NCBI GenBank assembly: GCA_000697335.1
Contig: JNEM01010682.1
Span: forward strand, 1 to 14,352
Reading direction: 5' to 3'
Length of the DNA stretch: 14,352 nt
Origin: Conidiobolus incongruus B7586
Lineage: Eukaryota; Entomophthoromycota; Entomophthoromycetes; Entomophthorales; Conidiobolaceae
Each line of letters opens with the position of its first letter. The first letter of the stretch is position 1. Below are positions 1-8,870 of the stretch, piece by piece. The position numbers were made by a program, and so were the translations under genes. The notes under the pieces are model-generated. The model worked only from the letters and a program-made list of their open reading frames with translations, had not been told where the DNA came from and made no database searches.

Positions 1-59
1 ATATAAAAATAATATAAAAATCAAAAAAAAATCCGAAATAATCATAATAATACAAACAT

Positions 60-140
60 TAAAACTGACTTGATCCTCTGGAATCACTGTCATTCAATTC
101 TCATTGGATGAGGACATCCAATCTTAAAACCCCCCGGTAT
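60..140. other. GC-richer strip abutting the left LTR
   Basis: This short strip is clearly less AT-rich than the DNA before it and runs directly into the first base of the LTR-like block at 141. It contains a C-run (131-135). It could be the last remnant of the internal region of the LTR element, or simply flanking DNA. Nothing recognisable is encoded. Confidence 0.2.
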
Positions 141-476
141 TGTCACGAGTCAGGTGACTCTCCTCCCACGTAATATGCTTACTTCAACTGAATATAAGGG
201 TCATTCCCCCCCTCATGTGACCAACCACTTCAACCCTATCCTTTAATCAGCTAATGATACAACCCTCCAGAAAACTCCAGAAACCTACTACTCTATGCAC
301 TATATATAGAACCCAGAAACAGAGCTATACTAGAAGAGAAGGAGTTTGATCTGGGTCCTCCCAGCTATTTGGCTTAAATCAATAAACCCCCTATCTCCCT
401 AACCTTTACCTGGAAATCCCTAGATCTCTCTCTTTTACTTATACTATTCCGGACGCGGCTTTCCCAAGACGTGTTA
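141..476 (+). mobile_element. LTR of an old Ty3-like retrotransposon (fossil)
   Basis: A block of about 336 bp stands out from the AT-rich flanks by its C-rich composition and reads like an LTR on the plus strand. It begins TGTCACGAGTC. A TATA box (ctatatatag) lies near 299-310 and an AATAAA poly(A) signal at about 381. Roughly 90 bp then run to a right end near 470-480. The same spacing of TATA box, AATAAA and end is seen in the block at 12461-12793, which supports the reading. Near the left end GTCAC (142-146) pairs with GTGAC a few bases on. No matching target duplication is clear, so the right border is approximate. No second LTR and no body are visible; it is a solo LTR or the last piece of an element. 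The Ty3-like assignment rests on end motif and layout only. Confidence 0.5.
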
Positions 477-1480
477 ATATAATCCCTTCTACTAACTATT
501 ATGATATCATTTTTCAATTATGGGATATTATTAGATGATTTTGCAAATAAATTAATCATAATTAAATAGTTAAAATATTGTTAACAAATAAAATTAATAA
601 AATCATACCATTACACTATTAAAAATCTCCACGATTTGTATTTCTTTAAAAATTGCTCGATTGAAAATTTTTGATCATTTTATATCCTAATTGGGGCAAT
701 TTCAATGATAATAATTATAAATTGTTTCCTATAAATTTTTTACAAAATGATAGACAAAGTTAAAAATATGACGATTTCTTACAATTATTTTTCTTTCAAT
801 TACTTTTAAATTAAAATGGTATCATATTTCTAATAATTCCACAAACTTAATTATCATCAAATTCAAATACTGCTCCTATTGCTACTATTGACTTCATTTC
901 TAATAGCCCGTTATTTCAAATTTAACAGTCAAATGAAATTTTGGCATACATTAGCGGTTAGCCAATTGATTGAGTAATATTTTGACTGGATTTTGTGGTT
1001 AGCCAATAAAATTGATAAGCAGTATAGGCTGAAATAGATTAATAAAGTTACAGGGTCTAATATTAATTTTGCAAAATTCAATTTTACACAAAAACATTTT
1101 TCACGATAGTATTTTCATAGTTTTGGTAGTTTAACCAACTTGAAAATATTAAAGATATTGTAAATGAATTCAATAGTCTTAATTTTATAATATATTGTAC
1201 AACTCCAAATGTTGAATGTATTAATTATTTGAAAATATCAATTTTTTAGCATTCAATATTAATAATTAAAATAATATAAAATTTTACAAAAACTAATTAA
1301 ACGTCATATATTACACAAATTTTAATTGAATTATGACGACATAGTTAAGAAAAATTTGTGGAAAAAATAACAGTTGAAATAATTGGTGAATAACATCTAA
1401 TCTATTAAAAGTGTTTGGTAAAAAATAATACAAAAAATCTCAAATATTCATTTTTAATAGCTAATTATATAAAAAATATA
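477..1480. other. AT-rich spacer, no gene seen
   Basis: This kilobase is nearly all A/T, with stops in all frames at short intervals. The only local structures noted are an 11-base direct repeat, GGTTAGCCAAT, at 956-966 and 997-1007, and an upstream A/T run (ctaattatataaaaaatata) immediately before the ATG at 1481 that could hold a TATA element for the next gene. Confidence 0.6.
956..1007 (+). repeat. Pair of GGTTAGCCAAT direct repeats
   Basis: An identical 11-mer, GGTTAGCCAAT, occurs at 956-966 and again at 997-1007, 41 bases apart start to start. Both contain a CCAAT pentamer. In such an AT-rich spacer an exact repeat with five G/C bases is unlikely to be pure composition. It lies about 480 bp upstream of the RRM gene start and might be a binding site for a CCAAT factor, but that is inference. 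Confidence 0.35.
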
Positions 1481-1967
1481 ATGCCTAGATTATTTATAGG
1501 CAAGTTATCAAAAATATTTTATGAAAGTAATACTATTAACTGATTTAGATTTCAGTAATGTTACATTTTTTAGATAACCAATTTTTAAAATATTATCTTA
1601 GTCAATTTGGCAAGATGAATAAAATTGAAGTCAAAGTTAAATTACTTGAACTATCTTAGTGGTTAATATTCAGTTGTTTATAATAAAAAAATTTAATCTT
1701 AAGAGAAATAATTTTGGTTACTTTGACATCGTGTCTTTTACAGATACTGATGCCTCTGTCGACCATATTTTAAGAATTAAAAAACATGTAATCGCTGGTA
1801 AAGATGTGGGTTTATTCTTCTATTTCTATAGGTACATATTAAATTTATAATTAATTAAAATGATTTTGGTTGATGTGGGTATATACTATGATTCTTCCGA
1901 AAGTAGAATGAATTCAAATAAAGTTGGAGATCATATATCTTCGATAAATGAAATTGAAAATATTTAA
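1481..1967 (+). CDS. Single-RRM RNA-binding protein, Musashi/Hrp1-like, spliced (functional or recently decayed)
   Basis: Three pieces of one RRM domain lie in order in three frames and join through plausible introns. Exon 1 (1481-1526) gives MPRLFIGKLS, with the RNP2 strand LFIGKLS. A 47-nt intron (1527-1573, gtaata...ttttttag) leads to exon 2 (1574-1629 or 1635), the alpha-1 helix FLKYYLSQFGKMNKIE. A 38- or 44-nt intron ends in cag at 1673. Exon 3 (1674-1831) carries NNFGYFDIVSFTD, a poor RNP1, then ASVDHILRIKKHVIAGKDV, which resembles the end of Musashi/Hrp1/DAZAP1-type RRMs. A last intron (1832-1903) and exon 4 ending at the TAA of 1965-1967 are guesses; the total would be about 107 aa. 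Such domains bind single-stranded RNA. RNP1 looks two residues too long, so the protein may be divergent or dying. Its stop is 13 bases from that of the convergent Rrn7 gene. Confidence 0.5.
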
Positions 1968-1980
1968 ATTATTGGCGACC

Positions 1981-3909
1981 TTATTCTCTAGTAGAAAAGA
2001 ATTTGCGTTCTAATTCTTTAACTACTATATTTAAACGTTCTGGCCTGATCTGGGCAAATTCGCCAACACAAGTCAAAAGACGAAGATAAAAAGGCGGTAA
2101 ATCCATAAATGTTAGCTCTCCTAATGGGAAAACTGAATATACAGATCCTGGCTTTTTGGGTGCTTCATCAGGGCGAGGTACTTTGAAGGATATCGGGAGA
2201 TCTGACTGACTGGTATTACTGGTAGAGGATTCTGAATCTTCTCGCATTGAATTTAATATGTTCATTAAAATATTATTTACAGTGCCATCTATAAGACTTT
2301 TTTCTATAATCAAAATATGTCAATAATTAATAATTTAAAGAAAAAACTGATATTACTTTGAGCGATTGGTTCTATAGATTGATAATCATCTTCAGGAAAC
2401 AGTTGTTTAAGATTATTTATTGTACGATCTTTGTCATTTTGAAATCTTTCAATATATTCTCTAAAACATTGCTAAGTCAATTGAATTGATTCATATATAT
2501 ATAATATAATTACCCCAAGGAGTTAGGCTTAAGTTTTCCAAAGAAATCTTGGTTTAGTTTCTCGAATCGTTCTAAAATCTGATCACAATCATTTGATTTT
2601 AATTTAAATATAGGGTCTGGTGACCTGTTTTAATTAATATTTGTGAAATTTGTGGTCAGTTTATAGTTACCTTAATGAACCATCAAATCCGAATACCAGT
2701 TTCATTACCATGACAAATGTACCAAGAACTTGAGCAAAAGGGTGAATTCTACGATGATACTGGTCGTATCCAAGGTAAATTTCCATTTTGTTAAAAATAA
2801 AGTATATAGCATGGAAAAAAGATGGACGAAGTTCAAAATGGGTGACCAATCTATAAATTACTAATGGGACATTTAATGGTATGAATTTGACTTGGTAATT
2901 TTGATATAAAACGCATCCTAAATGATTGGTAATAGATTCCAATTTATATAATCCAGGAATTTTTCCAGATAATAAATTATCAAATTTGTAATGAATTGAA
3001 TACGATTCAGGTATTAATGACGTGATATTACGATATGGAAGCTGATTATTTAATGCCAATAACTGCAAATCCAAAAGTAAAATATGAATTTGAAGGCTCA
3101 TAGCTCCGAGATATAAAAATGATAAAGTCCAGGGTAACGATATAGTGACAACCATATTGGGTGAACCATCAGCTTTAAATAAAAGTCTTCCTTTAATCTG
3201 ACTCCTAGCTTTGAATGTATTAGCTTTGGTGTTTCTGGCATTAGACTCAGAGTTTTCCACATCAGATGAATCAGAGTTTGATTCATTAGAACTTATATCT
3301 AAATCATCCAAATCATCTTCTTTTTCTATATTGGACAAATCGGTTAGTTTTCTAGGAACAGGATGACCTAATTTATCTAGTTCAATGAATAACTCATCAT
3401 TCCAATTCACATAAAGTAACCAAATTTCTTTAACAGCGTCCTATTTCATAAAATAAATATTCTATAAAACAAAATTCATATTTAATATTCAATACCTCGA
3501 ACTCTTTAGGAAAACCATGGTTTTTAATAAGATATTGGCATTGTATATATAAGACATATTGAAATAATTGTAAATGCAAAAATTTATAATTTTCACCAAA
3601 ATAAACTAGAAAAATAATTTTAAGTTTGAACTCAAAATTAATCGAATAAAAAAATTACATTCAGTATGTCTCTTATTTTTATAAGCTCTCCCAGTATGCA
3701 TTCTTCTCATCTTGACCGTTTCATCAAATTCAAGTGTTTCTTCTCGGAAACCCTAATTATTTTATATTATTTTTTATTTGTATTAAATTCAGGAAATTTT
3801 AAATTACTTCAACTTGGTGACCATATTTACAGAATTTGTGGCCTAATGCATCAATTGTAAATATATTGGTACCGCATACTGTACAAGGATTTTCCCTCCT
3901 TCTTTCCAT
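1981..3909 (-). CDS. RRN7: RNA polymerase I initiation factor Rrn7/TAF1B (TFIIB-like), seven exons
   Basis: Rrn7 is the TFIIB-like subunit of the core factor (SL1 in animals) that recruits RNA polymerase I to the rDNA promoter in the nucleolus. Exons on the minus strand are 3909-3808, 3752-3659, 3605-3496, 3440-2671, 2624-2514, 2460-2357 and 2303-1981. The six introns are 46-55 nt, all GT-AG, and all phases agree, giving 537 aa, a normal length for fungal Rrn7. The N-terminus MERRRENPCTVCG has the family zinc ribbon: C9, C12, C27 and H31 (FCKYGHQVEGF). Then come YFGENYKFLHLQ and KNHGFPKEFEDAVKEIW, typical of the first cyclin-like fold, an acidic Ser/Asp/Glu linker at about 141-168, and the second cyclin fold with FAQVLGTFVMVMKLVFGFDG near 337-356. 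The C-terminus has PGSVYSVFPLGEL and the closing helices. The start is the first ATG before the zinc ribbon. For exon 6 the ttttag acceptor at 2461 keeps the frame; a tag at about 2473 was rejected. It is probably functional. Confidence 0.9.
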
Positions 3910-4860
3910 ATTCGTTCTTCAAGTTTTAAAGTTAAAAATTATTTGATTCCATTTAATCTTTGACTATAATTTTTTACCAATTATTTACTCAAGTTTATAG
4001 TTTATAATTGAATTTATCATTTTATGGGATCATTTTTTTATGATGCATCTTAATTCATTTTCGATTAAAATTTTTGATATAATATTGAATAATATTTAGT
4101 ATACAAATAATTAATATCTATTAGAATACTTTTACCAATGCTTTTAAATAGTATTTTGAAAATTTAAAAATATAGGTATATGCTATAATTCTTTTTATTT
4201 AGAAAATCAATATTTTCAACTTACCTTATTTTCTGATTTGTATTTTAGATTTAACATATTTTATTATTAATAAAATATTAGTGTAAATAACAAAAAATAA
4301 AAGCATCCAAGAGAATTTAGTTCATAGTCTAGATTGGAGGCTAATATGTGGTTAATGATGATTTTGATTTTGAATGAGTATTATAAAAATTTGATTTTTG
4401 TTTGTGTTAAACAATGCAAAATATTTTTCTAATATTGATTGAAAATTTAATAGCAATAGATCAATATCGTTTGTCGAAGTATTAATTTTTTAAATTAAGT
4501 TTGAATAAAGTTGTTATTTCTGATCCTCTTAATAGAGTATTCTATAAATATATGTAAAATCAAGATATTCGAAAAGTTGAATTATATCAGAAGAATCGTT
4601 AATTCTCACAACTAGGATTACAATCAAATTCTTAGTTGTATATTACATTGAGTATAATATTTTTTTAATCACAACATCAAAAATTCTTTGACTAAATTAA
4701 AATTTTATAGATGCAATTTGATATTTTTTCATCAAATTCTTCAACTTTCAATTACATAATATTCCATATATAAATAAATTCACACTTTATACATCAAAAC
4801 ATTTTTTTATTAGTTACTCATTGAATATAGCTCTTATCAGAAGTATTGAATGTAACTATT
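3910..4860. other. AT-rich spacer upstream of RRN7
   Basis: No gene is recognised. The first hundred bases should hold the RRN7 promoter (minus strand), but no convincing TATA element or initiator can be picked out of the A/T background. The stretch 4440-4560 is slightly richer in G/C and has short open pieces, but none resembles a known protein and no splice pattern joins them. Confidence 0.5.
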
Positions 4861-5970
4861 TTATTAGTAAAGTTAAAAAATGGTATAATTTTAAAATCAA
4901 AACCAAATATAATTTTAATATATAATATAAAAAATAAAGAATGTGAAATTAATATTCTCCTCAACTGTCAATAACTCTTTTCTATACTTTTAGTAAGCTT
5001 CTAATATTTAAAATATAGTTTTTGTGGCTAATAATTGAAATTTAATAATTTATAAATTAATTATCTTTGTTTTCAAGATTTTTGATTTTTATAAGTATAT
5101 TTTTAATTATCTAAAGTAATTATAATTATATAAGTTATAATCTGGTAAATATTCTGGATATGGTAGTTATTTCCAATATTGCATTTATGGAAAATCTTCT
5201 ATATCTATAGTTTCATATATTTTATAATTATTATCCAAAATAATATATATTTTTAATTTATTTTAAAAAATATTATTAAAAATAATTTATTTAAAAAATA
5301 TTTAATTTATTATTAATTAATTTATTTATAAATATTACATAAAAATCTATATCATATTATATTTTAGTATAATAATTATCATTTATATATAAACAAAATA
5401 CTTATTTATTAGAAGTTATAAAAATATTGTTTTAATTTAACATTTTGCTTTGTATTTAAATGGAAAATTATAATTGAATTTAAGATTCATTAATTATTAT
5501 GATTTAATAAAAGAGTTTTAGGTTTTAATTATATCTAAATAAGTTTTGTTTAATTATAGTTATTCTAGTTTGTTTCTAATCTTTTATTATATATAATATA
5601 CTTATATAATTAATATTAAATTATTTTAATAATTCTCTAGCTAAAATGATAAAGGATTATATATATATTTTTTATTATATCAAATAAAAGTAATAATAAA
5701 AAGTAATCTTTTAAATTCTAATAAAATTTAAATAATATCCCTTTTTACTTTAAAATAACAAAAATAACAATAAATGGTAGTTTAAGATTAAATATTTTGT
5801 TCATAAGCTGTTTACAAATCTTAAATAATTTTAGAGGGTTTATGATTAAGTTTTAATGATACCAAAATAAAAACTTTGATGAATAATATTTAAGCATAAT
5901 TCAATTCAATAATAAAATTTTAAATAATATCCTCTAATGAAAAAATTAACATAAATGAATATATATTGTG
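4861..5970 (+). repeat. AT-rich dispersed repeat, copy A (about 1.1 kb)
   Basis: This stretch is homologous along its length, in the same orientation, to about 13170-14340. Anchor words shared in order include ggtataattttaaaat/ggcataattttaaaat at the left end, aataagcttctaata-like near 4995, aagttataatc near 5130, a run of over 30 nearly identical bases at 5601-5637 (cttatataattaatattaaa...), aataatatccctttt near 5732, and gtttatgattaagtttta near 5840. Many substitutions and small indels separate the copies, so they are old. Neither copy codes for anything visible. I could not define terminal inverted repeats or a target duplication, so the class (decayed DNA transposon, non-autonomous element or segmental duplication) is open. 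Confidence 0.75.
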
Positions 5971-7330
5971 TGAAAAAACAATTCTCTTATTTACTTTGTA
6001 TATAATTTATTTGTCAAAACTAATATTATGTTTGAAAGATCAGAAATTAACAAATTTCCCATTTCCTTTTTTAAATAACAAATTAATAATATTATCTATA
6101 TAAATTAAAATTAGTATAATTCCTGATTTAGTCAAATGATTGAATTAATTTTTATATAAAAATTATCAATCAAAAAGTATAAATAACGCAATAATAAGTA
6201 TGATATATCATTTTTAAGAAATAATATTTGATCAATATAATATTAAGTCCTCTTGTTAGTAATAAAAGTAAAGATCAAAATTATATTCTGGTAAATTTTA
6301 ATTAATACGAAATTTGGTTTTTTATTTATGTGCTTATTCAATTCTAATTTAATCAAAATTTTAGTTATAAAAATTTGATTATTCGAATACTATGTAATAT
6401 GATGAAGTTTTATACTATTATGCTATCATTTCCTATCTATAGATCTCAAATAATTAAAGCGATTTATGACAGATCTAAACAATATAAGTAGAAAGTTTGA
6501 TTAAATAAATTAAAGATTTTATTAAAGCTAACTTTAAATAGTTAATACAGAAGTAATTACACTTATTTTTTAATTCATCATTATATACTCTGATTCATCA
6601 ATTGTCGTTCATAAGATTTGATTTGATATTTGAAAAATGTACTTAGATGAGATAGTAAATAAAGAAAAAGGACACAAACAGGGTATTTATTAATTTCCTC
6701 TAAGATCAACTTTATTTTTTCAATACAAATCAATTAAATACCAAATATTCTCATTTGATATCTAGTGATTTCATATTATGGAATCATCTTAGCAAATATA
6801 AAGATGATAGAAATTATGTTTTTAAACTTCAAATTAGTCAAGTTAAAATATTATAATTAAACCAATTTATTGACAAAATAAAGAATTAAGTATAAATTTA
6901 AAATAGGCGACGGAAATGGTAGTATAAAATATTGATTAATATGCTTAAATTATTTTATTGAATACATTAAATATAAGACTAGTATAGAGAGGAGAAAATA
7001 TGTAAGATTAGAATGCGGATTGTTCAGGAATATTTTTATTAATTGGGTATTGTGTGAATTTTCGCTTTTGCAATAAATTTGGTTCTCCAGATTATAAATT
7101 TCCATTTAAAAACTTAAATTCATCTTACATCATTTTACCATAATTAGGTGAAAGTGACGTATTACTAATGATTCAATCATCATTTATATTAAGAACAATC
7201 CAATCAGTAGCTTAATCGAAAAAAATAATTGATATATTCACCAATCAAGATGAAGAACAAGGTGATTCAGATAGGTGTTAATAACCCCTTAATAATTAAT
7301 TAATCCTATTTGACAAAGATGAAAATACAA
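5971..7330. other. AT-rich spacer, no gene seen
   Basis: This long A/T-dominated spacer lies between repeat copy A and the Yop1 promoter. Near 7010-7130 a short plus-strand frame of about 40 codons with three cysteines appears, and near 7240-7275 a short acidic frame; neither has a recognisable domain, a start context or a partner exon. Confidence 0.55.
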
Positions 7331-7338
7331 TGGATGGA

Positions 7339-7348
7339 TATATAAATA
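7339..7348 (+). promoter_or_regulatory. Probable TATA box of the Yop1 gene
   Basis: TATATAAATA sits 84 bases upstream of the ATG at 7432, preceded by a less AT-rich tggatgga. The spacing suits a fungal core promoter. TATA-like words are common in this background, so position is the main support. The start codon itself has a good context (gtaaacATGG). Confidence 0.45.
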
Positions 7349-7431
7349 GTTGATAGATTCAATTTTTAATATTTCTTCAGGTAAAACAAAAGATCTCAAT
7401 TAATCATCATTACAATCTGTTTATTGTAAAC

Positions 7432-8174
7432 ATGGAACAAATTCATTACTATCAAGCTCAATTTGACAAAGAACTCTCTAAGCATCCTTTCTGGAACCTT
7501 ATTGAAAAGCAAACTGGTGCCCCCAAAGTCTACGTCGCTGGTGGTCTTCTTAGTCTCACTTTCTTATTAGTCTTCTTCAACTTGGGTGCCTCCTTACTCA
7601 CCAACATTATTGGCTGGACATATCCTGGTAAGTTAAATAGGGAACATGCGTATTTTCTTAATCTAATTCATATTATTAGCTTATGCCACTTTCAAGGCTA
7701 TTGAATCACCTGGAACTGACGATGACAAACAATGGCTTGTATACTGGTAATAATTCATATTTTATATACTTTTTTAGCTTTTTTCTTACAAGGTATTTTA
7801 ATCAATGATAGGTCTGTTATTGGTTTTCTCAACATTATTGAGTACTTCTCCGATGCTCTTCTTTACTGGGTTCCCTTCTACTATACTTTCAAGACTGCTG
7901 CTTTAGTATGGTTATTCTTACCCCACACTCGCGTAAGTATTTTAATATGAATTTGACTTTATTTCATAGCCATATTTGTTTATTACATTTAACTTAATAT
8001 TTTATGATTAATTCATTTATTATCCTTTAGGGTGCTGAAAAGATTTACAACAGTTACTTAAGACCTTTATTGCTCAATGTCGAAACCCAAATTCATAGTT
8101 TATTAGAGAAGCACGCTGGCCCCGCCCCTGTTGCTTCTCCCCCTCCCGCCACTGACGCTGCCAAGAGCGAATAA
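7432..8174 (+). CDS. YOP1: Yop1/DP1/TB2/HVA22-family ER membrane-shaping protein, four exons
   Basis: Proteins of this family (Yop1 in yeast, REEP5/DP1 in animals) insert hairpins into the ER membrane and, with reticulons, bend it into tubules; Yop1 also binds Rab/Ypt partners. Exons are 7432-7627, 7680-7746, 7812-7932 and 8031-8174. Introns of 52, 65 and 98 nt are GT-AG and restore one frame of 175 aa, close to the 180 aa of yeast Yop1. Residues 35-62 form the first hydrophobic hairpin. Across the first splice comes YPAYATFKAIESPGTDDDKQ, the family signature region, then WLVYWSVIGFLNIIEYFSD, YWVPFYYTFKTAALVWLFLP and the amphipathic C-terminal helix (about 131-155, EKIYNSYLRPLLLNVETQIH) needed for membrane curvature. 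The tail is Pro/Ala-rich (PAPVASPPPATDAAKSE). Third positions use C far more than in RRN7, suggesting high expression. It looks intact. Confidence 0.93.
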
Positions 8175-8505
8175 GCTTATTATCATATTGACTTCTGTCG
8201 ATCTTTCAATGTTTCTATTTGAATCCAACTTTTTATAAAACATTATTATCCTACATGGATCAAACCCCATATGCTATTACTAGTAAGAAATCTTTTTTAT
8301 CCAGTTGATAATATATTTTTACCATTATTTATCATGTTACATAGATATAATATTATAATATTTCTTTTATTATTAAATTTCTTGACGTTATTCAGATTTA
8401 AGTATATTAACTATTTCATATGATTATTATGAATATTCATTCATATATTCATTGAAATCTATTTGTATTAGCATGTTTTTTTATGTCTACTATCATTTTT
8501 TTAAC

Positions 8506-8534
8506 CAAAGTATCGAGTAATATCCAATACTTTG
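8506..8534. repeat. Small hairpin CAAAGTAT/ATACTTTG
   Basis: CAAAGTAT at 8506-8513 pairs with ATACTTTG at 8527-8534 around a 13-base loop. It lies about 330 bp past the Yop1 stop. It may be chance in AT-rich DNA; no U-tract follows and a terminator role is not implied in a eukaryote. Confidence 0.3.
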
Positions 8535-8734
8535 ATTTGGTATCATTATTTTGCATGTGATACAACTAACTTCCATTGATGATGAAAATATCATATCCAA
8601 TTTATCAAGCTCAACAAACTAGCCAATCCTATTTTCACGTAGCACATTTATATTCTCATTGAACTTATTTTCTCCAAATTTTTAGGCTGAATCCACTGCA
8701 AATAGCCTTGAATGATATTCCGTATGAATTTAAT

Positions 8735-8813
8735 AAAAAACTAAACTCCAAAATACTTGCAATACACAATGCTTGTTATTGCAATAAACTATCATTTCGG
8801 AGTAAAGTTTTTC
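8735..8813. repeat. Imperfect inverted repeat of about 80 bp
   Basis: The left arm, AAAAACTAAACTCCAAAATA (starting near 8735) then TTGCAATA (8758-8765), is mirrored by TATTGCAA (8778-8785) and a right arm whose reverse complement reads AAAAACTTTACTCCGAAAT. Pairing covers most of both arms, with a small bulge and a loop of about 12 bases. It overlaps the exon-like frame NACYCNKLSFR, so it is either a chance structure inside a gene remnant or a tiny foldback (MITE-like) element. Confidence 0.45.
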
Positions 8814-8870
8814 TATATTTTCTTTAATTGTGAATCTGACCAGTTGCTATTTTACTTCCAAGTTATCAGA

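Larger units (their letters stand above)
8252..8870 (+). other. Unidentified exon-like stretch downstream of Yop1
   Basis: This region is less AT-rich than its surroundings and contains pieces that behave like exons. ATG at 8254 opens MDQTPYAIT and meets a good donor (gtaagaaat, about 8282). An acceptor near 8396 (gttattcag) opens a frame with a hydrophobic run, LKSICISMFFYVYYHFF, ending in a gtaata donor near 8518. Further on, FIKLNKLANPIF meets a donor (gtagcac) and, after a 47-nt intron ending in aaatttttag (8684), continues LNPLQIALNDIPYEFNKKLN and KILAIHNACYCNKLSFR, with another possible donor (gtaaag) near 8801. I recognise no family, and the upstream part of the FIKLN frame contains stops, so this may be a decayed gene or two unrelated pieces. 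A minus-strand frame over the same DNA is also partly open. Confidence 0.3.

Noticed and set aside
846-985. Frame with a leucine-rich run (ILLLLLLLTSFLIARYF) resembling a signal anchor
   Set aside because: It is short, has no start codon context, no partner exon with workable splice sites and no homologue that I recognise.
3098-3286. Short minus-strand frame inside the large RRN7 exon
   Set aside because: It overlaps RRN7 exon 4 in another frame and has no domain; it is a shadow of the real gene.
3666-3860. 64-codon plus-strand frame
   Set aside because: It lies antisense to RRN7 exons 1 and 2, including the zinc ribbon, and has no recognisable content.
7010-7130. Cysteine-containing frame (GYCVNFRFCNKFG) recalling a chitin-binding module
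   Set aside because: The cysteine spacing does not fit the family, there is no signal peptide or start, and it is only about 40 codons long.
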